Below are positions 57,036-64,000 of a DNA stretch of 64,000 bases, piece by piece. Both the position numbers and the translations under genes were made by a program. Each line of letters starts with the position of its first letter. Within the stretch, counting starts at the first letter, position 1. Origin of the DNA: Adiantum capillus-veneris (Eukaryota > Streptophyta > Polypodiopsida > Polypodiales > Pteridaceae); NCBI GenBank assembly GCA_014529385.2, contig CM043959.1, positions 4,217,045-4,281,044 of the forward strand, in the 5' to 3' direction. Below the pieces are notes generated by a model. The model searched no databases, was not told the origin of the DNA, and worked only from the letters and a program-made list of their open reading frames with translations.

Positions 57036-59045
57036 GCTTCTTGGAATTGTAATGGGTCTATGAGGTTGGACGTGGGTGCATTTGAGGACAGTTTCAAAGA
57101 CAAGGATATTGTATTCTTCTTAGAGACTCATCAGGCTCTGGACAGGTGATGCCACATGTGGTAGGATACAGATGGGAGATAGCTCACAGGACAAATGTGA
57201 GATCTGAGCATGGGAGTAGAGGTTCAGGAGGAGTAGCAGTGCTATTCAGAGAAGAGCTACAACCATTACTGCATATTGTACGAAGAGATGATCATGCTAG
57301 ATATATGTGGGTGAGACTGAGGGCTGACGCAAGTCGATTCCTATATATTACCATATGTTACTTTCCTCCCAGTACATTAGTGTATGCTGCATCTAGAGGG
57401 CAGTCGCCTTTCTCTATACTAGATGATGACATATGGGAGATTTCTAGGGTTGGTGATATCATTCTCCTAGGGGACTTCAATGCCTGAACGGGCAACTCGC
57501 AAACAGTCTTCTACGACACTTGAGATGAGATGCTTAGAGAGCTGGATGTGGGTGAGTTGGGACTTGACAGACGCTCAGATGACAGAGAGCAGACGGAGTA
57601 TGGAAGATACCTCATGGAAATGACGACTACACATGGAGTAGCCATACTTAATGGTTTACAACGATTTCTTGGAGTAGCCGGTTTCACATGCTTTCCACAC
57701 AGACATGGGGCCAGTACAGTGGATTATGTTATGACACAACCGAGCTTTGTCCCTTGCATCCAAAATTTCAGAGTGGGAGCCAGGCCAGTGGGCATAGTAG
57801 TAGATCATGCTCTCTTGACACTGTCTGCTAAATTTCAGTATAATACAACCCATACATCAAGAGGTAGGACACACACCCGCTATACATTTACATAAGAGGC
57901 TGATTTCGTTTATAGAGAGGAGATCTGGGACCGTCTATTGGAAGGCCCAGCTGGCACAAATGGTACAGGCCTCTGAGTGGAGGAGTGCACCACTCTACTG
58001 ACTGAGACATTGCATGGGGCTTCATCAATGGCATACCCACACACTCAGCCGGGCAAGAGACGGCGTTCTAGGGACATGCCCCAGAATAGTTGGTATGATG
58101 AGGAGTGCAGAGAGATGAGAGCCCAGCTTCAGAGGGATCTTCTTTTAGGAGTCATCACTTACAGACAGTCTCGGATTGCTTTCCGACGCCTTGTGCGATG
58201 GAAGAAGCGAGCTTATCTAGCTCAGATGGAGCGAGACTTATATCAGATGTTCTTGAGTAGGGACTCAGGAGAGGCATGGCGACTCTTCCATGAGCACTCC
58301 CCTCCCCCAGTGATTACTTCACCTGATGTGTGGGGCCAATATGCGACATCATTATATACGGTTCCTGGACAGGAACCCCTTCCAGACCCTACCAAGCCTT
58401 GTCTAGCTACGAGCACTTTCTTTACATTTGAGATGGTACAAAGGGCCATCGACAGGATGAGGACCGGGAAGGCATATGATCATGACGGTCTAGTAGCGGA
58501 GCACTTTATACATGCCAGGGATATGCCGATGGAGGTTCTCGCAGTGTTGTTCAATCGTGCCATGTGTGAGGGGTTACTTGAGACTTGGAGGTTGTCTAAT
58601 ATTGTGCCCATCCTCAAGGCTGGTGACCCTACAGAGCGTGGGAATCACCGCACTATTATGGTTGGACACACATTGGCACGGTTGTATGCATCTATCTTGG
58701 AGCAACACTTGAGTAATTGGGCAGTGTACGAGCAAAGGGTCAGGCCGGCTTCAGGAGGGGTTTCTCCACTCTTGATCATATTTTGACACTCAGGGCTATC
58801 ATTGAGGAGGGTAGAGCACATGGGAGACAGATCTTTTGTAGCTTTATGGATTTTCGCAAAGCATTGGACATGGTACCAAGAGCTCGATTGATGCACAGAC
58901 TACAGGAGATGGGGGTGTCCATAGAGGTGATTTGGGGGATTATGGCTTTGTACAGATAGTGATGGGACATGTACGCACTCTGGAAGGGGTATCTGATTTA
59001 GTTCACTCTACTATTGGAGTGAAACAAGGCTGCCCATTGTCTCCT
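57036..59045 (+). pseudogene. LINE-F copy 3 ORF2, truncated in RT
   Basis: Starts ATG 57033 (MASWNCNGSMRLDVGAFED). A frameshift after LETHQAL near 57145 is followed by 57146-57487 (GSGGVAVLFREELQ, LLGDFNA then TGA), 57530-57895 (VDHALLTLS) and 57977-58786 (YDHDGLVAEHFIHA, VGHTLARLYA). It continues with 58717-58959 (FRRGFSTLDHILTL, FMDFRKALDMVPRARL) and GVKQGCPLSPT before the break at 59045. YADD, thumb and zinc finger are missing. Confidence 0.8.
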
Positions 59046-59049
59046 ACTT

Positions 59050-60216
59050 TTACTCTGAGACACACCAGGCCCCTGGGCAATCCATGCCTCACATCAGTGG
59101 ATACAGGTGGGAGACAGCTTACAGACAGGAGACACGCTCAGAGCACAGAGAGCGGGGCTCGGGGGGAGTGGCAGTGTTATTTAGAGAGGATCTGCAGCCA
59201 CTGATACATATAGCCCGCAGGGATGAGTAGGCTAGGTACATGTGGGTGAGATTGAAAGCAGAGAGACAGATATCTCTACCTAGCTATTTGCTACTTTCCC
59301 CCGAGTACATCAGTTTATGCATCACCCAGAGGACAGTTCCCTTTCTCGATTTTGGATGCTGACATATGGGGAGTTCTCTAGGGATGGTGACATTATCATC
59401 CTAGGGGACTTCAATGCTAGGATTGTCCATCACGAGGCAGTGTTTTATGATACTTCAGAGGAGATGCTAAGAGAGCTAGATGTCGTGGAGACGGGCGTGT
59501 CCAGACTATCACACGATGTGGAATATATTGAGTATGGGCGACACCTGATAGACATGGGCACTGCACATGGATTGGCCATCTTGAACGGCCTATAGAGATT
59601 TCCTGCTGCGGGAGGTTTTACATGCTTCCCACACAGGCATGGAGCCAGCACAGTGGACTATGTAATGGCACAGCCGAATCTCATCTCTAGCATCCAGGAT
59701 CTCACAGTTGGGCCCAGACCGGTCGGGATAGTAGTAGATCATGCTCTGGTGTCGATGACTATCTCTTTCCAGTTCAGTGTAGCACACAGGCCACGGGTAG
59801 CAGCCCCTACTCGCTACACATTCACACGGGAGACGGATTCTGTATACATGGACGGGATCTACAGACGCCTATGCACTGAGGACCTGGGGCAACCCCGCTG
59901 GAGGAGCTAACTACTATACTGACACAGACATTACATGAGGCAGCAACAAAAGCATACCCACACACCCAGCCTGAGCAGAGCCGCCGATCAGGGAGCATGC
60001 CTCAGAACAGCTGGTACGATGAGGAGTGCCGCCAGACTAGAGCCAGACTTCAGAGGGAGGTGCTTTTGGGGGACGTCACTCACAGACAGTCACAGATTGA
60101 CTTCCGACGTTTGGTACAGCGGAAGAAGAGGGCTTTTTTGGCTCGACTCGAGCAGGATCTATATCAGCTATTCTTGAGTCAGGACTCGCGTGAGGCGTGG
60201 CGGCTCTTTCATGAGC

Positions 60217-60253
<37 letters not shown>

Positions 60254-62291
60254 CCCTCTGCTATTTCCTCCACAGAGAGGAAATAGATGGGCAGAGAGAG
60301 AAGGAATGCGTGCAACTGGGCAAGCAGGGTTCAGGAGAGGCTTCTCTACTCTTGACCATATCTTGACACTCAAGGCCATCATCGAGGAAGGCAGATCTCA
60401 TGGGAGACGGATCTATTGTAGCTTTGTGGACTTCCGCAAAGCTTCTGACACAGTACCCAGAGCTAGATTGATGCGCAGATTACAGGAAATGGGAGTACCC
60501 ACAGAGCTCATTTGGGGGATCATGACATTGTACAGATCAGTAGTAGGGCATGTACGCACCGCGGAGGGACTTTCTACACCGGTTCACTCCACTATTGGGG
60601 TGAAGCAGGGCTGCCCGCTCTCTCCTACTCTTTTCGGTATGTATGTTTATGAGGTTTTTGACTACATTGACAGCGATGGGGATAAAGGTGCACTGCTGGC
60701 AGGGACATGGATTCCACTTTTGTTATATGCTGATGGTATTGTGTTGATCTCCGAATCCCGAGAGGGAATGCAACGTCAATTGGATGCTTTGCAGACGTTT
60801 GCCCACGAAAGTGGTTTGTCTGTCAACCTTGGTAAAACCAAGGTTATGGTGTTTAATACCACCCCACAGTGGATCAGGAGGTCAGCACCTACATTCACAT
60901 ACGGCCAGGAGACTGTGGAGTACACAGACGCTTACACTTACCTTGGAGTGGTTTTTAGCGGACCCACATTCTCACTCAAAAGAGCACCAGAGACCAGACT
61001 AACTAGAGCCCACGCAGCATTGGGATTGGAGAGGATGTGTTCGCAGGTTTAGTTTCAGGAGCCCCGGACGAAGCTCTGGCTCTTTGACACCTTGGTGGCT
61101 TCAGCATTGCTCTATGGGGCTGAGATATGGGGACCTTCATTGGATCACCACGGGAGGCCGGGTCGCACAGACGGATGGGGGAACATGGAGAAACCTCTCG
61201 TCTCTATGATCTCGCGGCTCATTAGAGCCAAGGCATCAGTACCGTGGGCCATTATCCGAGCAGAGCTAGCGGCCCCCCCACTAGTGGTGGAGGCGCTCAC
61301 CAGATAAGTCTCCTTCATAAACCGCACGTGGGAACTTCCCAGAGACGGATATGCTCGCATAGCACTTGAGTCCTCTCGACAGTTAGCCATACAAGGAGAT
61401 ACAACATGCTGGTATGGGGAGATGACATCATGGTTTCAGGCGCATGGGTTCAGCATAGACAGGTTGCCACCATTCCAGTACTCATTGGATGCACCATCTC
61501 TCATTCTTACACAGTCGGAGATCACCAAGCTCATCCGCCAAGACCTGACCCAGCTAGACACCAGGAGGACATGGATACAACCAGCACAAGAATTGGGCAC
61601 GAAGATGGCTTTCTACAGAGACCACCTTCTCCAGCTTAAGGAAGATGGTGTTGTGACGAGACCCAGATACATGGATACCCACTTGTCTCATGGGATACGA
61701 TGTGCTATTGGCCAGTTACGCACATCGTCTGACCGGCTGCGGATTGAAACTCGGAGATACAGTGGAGTACCAGCAGAGGCCAGGACATGCCCCTTGTGTG
61801 ACATGGAACCTGAGACAGAGCTGCATTATACATGCCGCTGCCCCGCCTACTACGAGATACGAGGCTGCTTCCATTGCTTGTTCAGAGAGGGTTTTGGACC
61901 ACTCTCAAGAGTAATGGGATACGAAGATCAGAGATGCCTGGGTTTGTTCTTGCTCGAGCTGCACAGACACAGAGAGAGCCTGATGAATGGCGAGGCTAAC
62001 CAGTCTCAAAGACAGATCACAGACTTCTTCAGAGCAGACATGGGACAGCCGCAAGAGCCACTCCCACAGCAAAGCTCCCCCTCGTCTCACACCAGAGGCA
62101 CACTGATCGACCGAGCGATTGAACTGGGGAAATCCAGGCGCTCACGACTGCGAAGGACTACACAGCATCGACGGAGGCTACGTCAAAGGATTCGGAGCAC
62201 GCTGGCCAGGCATGCACGATGCCCGGTCAGACTACTAACCATGGAGGAAATTGATGAGATTCGCCAACGACCGATGCTAGATCTTTTGTGA
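59050..62291 (+). pseudogene. LINE-F copy 4 ORF2
   Basis: Endonuclease 59050-59910 with stops (GSGGVAVLFRED, GDFNARIVHHEAVF, VDHALVSMTIS). 59997-61052 has PQNSWYDEECRQ, then the C-tract read as prolines, then RWAEREGMRATGQAGFRRG, FVDFRKASDTVPRARL, GVKQGCPLSPTLFGMYVYEV and LLYADGIVLIS. The catalytic YADD reads YADG here, so RT would be inactive. A TAG at 61050 follows MCSQV. The C-terminus 61422-62291 is intact, 290 codons, with CPLCDMEPETELHYTCRC and Arg-rich end HRRRLRQRIRS. Confidence 0.84.
60220..60252 (+). repeat. C33 homopolymer at an RT deletion
   Basis: Copy 2 has a C8 run at the same codons (near 52586). Here it is expanded to 33 and joined to sequence ~110 codons downstream. Confidence 0.95.
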
Positions 62292-62506
62292 TTCAGCTAT
62301 CCCAACAAGCCGCCCATTTTTGCTTAGTTTTTTGCTTAGTTCACATCGACCAATCTAGGATCCCATAGCATATATCTTTGTTTTGTACTGTTGTTAGGTT
62401 ATTTTGTTACTCTGACTTTGTATCAGATCCACCACCTTGTAACTTTCTGGTCTCATAGGTCACTATGGCCTTTTGAAGACGTTAATATAACATTTCATTT
62501 CATTTC

Positions 62507-62510
<4 letters not shown>

Positions 62511-62551
<41 letters not shown>
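62511..62551 (+). repeat. (CT)n microsatellite after LINE-F copy 4
   Basis: 41 bp of CT repeat between the LINE tail and an LTR end fragment. Confidence 0.95.
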
Positions 62552-62554
<3 letters not shown>

Positions 62555-62629
62555 ATGTTCAGTGATTTTGCAGTTTCTATTTATGTGTTGCTATTGATTT
62601 CTCACTTGGGAGTGTCCAAGCGTGTAACA
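62552..62629 (+). repeat. gypsy LTR 3' end fragment
   Basis: GTGTTGCTATTGATTTCTC, then ACTTGGGAGTGTCCAAGCGT and GTAACA, matches the end of LTR-E (32220-32307). In LTR-E the same piece also follows a CT-rich tract, so the LINE probably inserted within the CT tract of an LTR. Confidence 0.75.
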
Positions 62630-62771
62630 TAAAACAGAATCTGCAAACTGTGTACAGCTTTGAAAGTTTGAATCAAGGTAATTGGAATGGAAAGAGAAGG
62701 ATATGACACACCGAATAGAATGCTTTGTAGAGACATCAATGGTTTTGAATTGTTCAAATTTTGATCCCCCA

Positions 62772-62806
<35 letters not shown>

Positions 62807-63620
62807 TTCCCGTCCCCCCAAAAAAAAAACAAAAACAAAAACCCTTACACCTTTCCTCTTCCAAGGGGCGGAGTACAACTGAGCACACTTGCTATGCTGG
62901 GCAAGGCTCCCTGAAAAACTATCAACCTTCTCATGTGGCAAACTGGGCCTCCTGTAAGGGTTTAATCCTTAAAGGCCTTAGATTTAAAGCATCTCAACTC
63001 GAGAGAAAAGCCAGATATCGTCTGAAAGCAACACTTGCCATCTCAGATACAAGAGAAAGCATGGGCCAATGATCCCTCATACAGAGCAAGGTTGGACATA
63101 TCAGCCCCAAATGCATACTAGTTTTGAGTTATCTAGCCATGGATGAATGCAGATGATTTAGAAATCAGGATGGCTCAATGAACTCATATGGAATGCAATA
63201 TGGATATACCAGCTACCCCTTACATGAAGCCGATAGATTATTTACTCACTCTGCCACCTAGAATAGTATATAATAGTGCATGTTCAATCTAAAAATAGCC
63301 TTTCTTTATTTTCACCTTTTTAAGTCTCACTCTCTCTCAGAGTGACACAATATGTTATCACCAACGAGTATGCTGAGTTCCCGCCGGTGTTTGTTTAGGG
63401 CTCTTTTTGACTTCTCTTGAGACTTTGTCAAAGACTCCTTGGCCTTTACAAACTTTGTGCCCAAATCATCGACAATTGACCTTCCTAACTCCCTTAAATG
63501 ACATGCAAAGGTGCCTTGCTAAGTTGTTTGTAAACTTTGTCCTTTGTATGCAATATAGGAGGAACTTTCCTGCCCCCTTCTGAAGGAGCTTTGCCCACAG
63601 AAGAATCTGTATTCTGGTGT
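62630..63620. other. No gene recognised
   Basis: Apart from the C32 tract, short frames only; no transposon motif or exon was recognised. Confidence 0.5.
62775..62806 (+). repeat. C32 homopolymer
   Basis: Thirty-two C, followed by TTCCCGTCCCCCC and an A-rich run. Confidence 0.95.
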
Positions 63621-63621
63621 G

Positions 63622-63980
63622 ATTAAGCTCAACAAATGAAAGGTACTTGTCTAAGTTTCCACAGCAATTGTGTGTTTTGATGTCGTTAAGCTCAACAAGT
63701 GAAAGGTATCTGTTCCTCTTGTGCTGAGTAAGGCTTTAGGCTTTACCAAACCCGGAAGAGTGGAATTTGCAAGTTTGAATTTATCTTGGAATGTTCCCAA
63801 GAGTATGCGGATAAAAGACGAAGAGAACTTATGGGTACTGCGCAGGTTCATAAACAAGGCTCTCATAGTTAATAGAGCAGGACACACCATGAAATTTGAA
63901 GATCTGCACCATAAGTAGGTAGCCATTCTGGATGCGCTCGCAAAGAAGTACATAGAGCCTGCTGGAAAAGTGTGTCAATG
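63622..63980 (+). other. Short duplication and unidentified reading frame
   Basis: A ~34-bp repeat with TTAAGCTCAACAA and TGAAAGGTA occurs at 63622-63656 and 63684-63717. After it, a frame from about 63699 reads LSKALGFTKPGRVEFASLN, LWVLRRFINKALIVNRAG, a TAG at 63916, then VAILDALAKKYIEPAGK and a stop. No family was recognised; it may be a decayed transposon gene. Confidence 0.3.
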
Positions 63981-64000
63981 ATAGTCAATATACTGTTGTC

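Larger units (their letters stand above)
55256..59045 (+). mobile_element. LINE family F copy 3 (5' region, ORF1, ORF2 up to RT palm)
   Basis: Holds a GC-rich 5' untranslated region (55256-55958), the best preserved ORF1, and ORF2 up to GVKQGCPLSPT. At 59045 it breaks off abruptly, and the sequence jumps back to the endonuclease of copy 4 (SETHQAPGQ position). Confidence 0.83.
59046..62510 (+). mobile_element. LINE family F copy 4, fused to copy 3, with RT deletion at a C33 tract
   Basis: Begins inside the endonuclease (SETHQAPGQSMPHISGY) directly after copy 3's RT and ends with CTTTTGAAGACGTTAATATA plus (CATTT)4 at 62510, followed by (CT)n. Its RT lost about 110 residues at the poly(C) tract 60220-60252. 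Confidence 0.83.
36971..64000 (+). other. SPS intron after exon h (at least 27 kb, open at window end)
   Basis: Begins with donor GTAACTGT. No acceptor followed by the expected next block of the synthase (G-L-A-F-Q-L-I-D-D) was found up to the window edge, so everything from here on is read as intron. It could be overturned if the gene is truncated here. Confidence 0.7.

Noticed and set aside
38897-62291. Recoding or U-to-C RNA editing of the many TAG codons in LINE-F
   Set aside because: Frameshifts, deletions and other stops accompany them, and editing of this kind is known from organelle transcripts; methylation-driven decay is simpler.

Overview
This window is plant nuclear DNA. It holds the middle part of one host gene, a mitochondrial-type (SPS3-like) solanesyl/polyprenyl diphosphate synthase, buried in nested retrotransposons. 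Eight consecutive exons on the + strand (14464-36970) join to 750 nt, exactly 250 codons. They run from just before the conserved 'DPFSLVADEL' segment to the end of the 'YGRNL' helix. The first aspartate-rich motif (DDVLD) is present. The start codon with its targeting peptide and the exons for the second aspartate motif and C-terminus were not found. Intron 7 is 18.0 kb and intron 8 runs at least 27 kb to the window edge; both are packed with transposons. Such long introns, the chromodomain Ty3/gypsy elements and the LINE diversity suggest a large-genome, probably non-flowering, vascular plant (fern-like or gymnosperm-like). That assignment is inference.

Layout. 1-2138: decayed end of a gypsy element and an LTR (LTR-A). 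2139-10865: a structurally complete Ty3/gypsy chromovirus-type element (gypsy-1) with two 1484-bp LTRs and a 6-bp target duplication. 10872-11870: Ty1/copia LTR end, primer site and gag remnant. 11870-13000: antisense LINE endonuclease fragment (family G). 14464-18831: SPS exons 1-7 as numbered here, with an LTR fragment, a 167-bp hAT-like MITE and microsatellites in the introns. 19003-36837 (intron 7): LINE family H, an RT-deleted gypsy element (gypsy-2), LINE fragments, a 670-bp hAT-like MITE with an 8-bp target duplication, a solo LTR, a gypsy 3' end, a copia gag and a poorly understood 2-kb stretch. 36838-36970: SPS exon 8. 36971-64000 (intron 8): four + strand copies of a non-LTR element (family F) with RRM/coiled-coil ORF1 and short-repeat tails next to (CT)n, two antisense copies of family G, LINE-H 3' ends and a gypsy protease fragment.

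The transposons act independently of the host gene and all appear inactive: every coding region has stops, frameshifts or deletions. Many family-F stops look like C-to-T changes at CAG or CGA, as expected of old methylated copies. The most interesting signals are a core motif shared by at least seven LTRs of two lineages, the microsatellite-linked ends of LINE families F and G, two hAT-type MITEs with exact 8-bp duplications, three C30-33 homopolymers, and the size of the SPS introns. No tRNA, rRNA or CRISPR features were seen.
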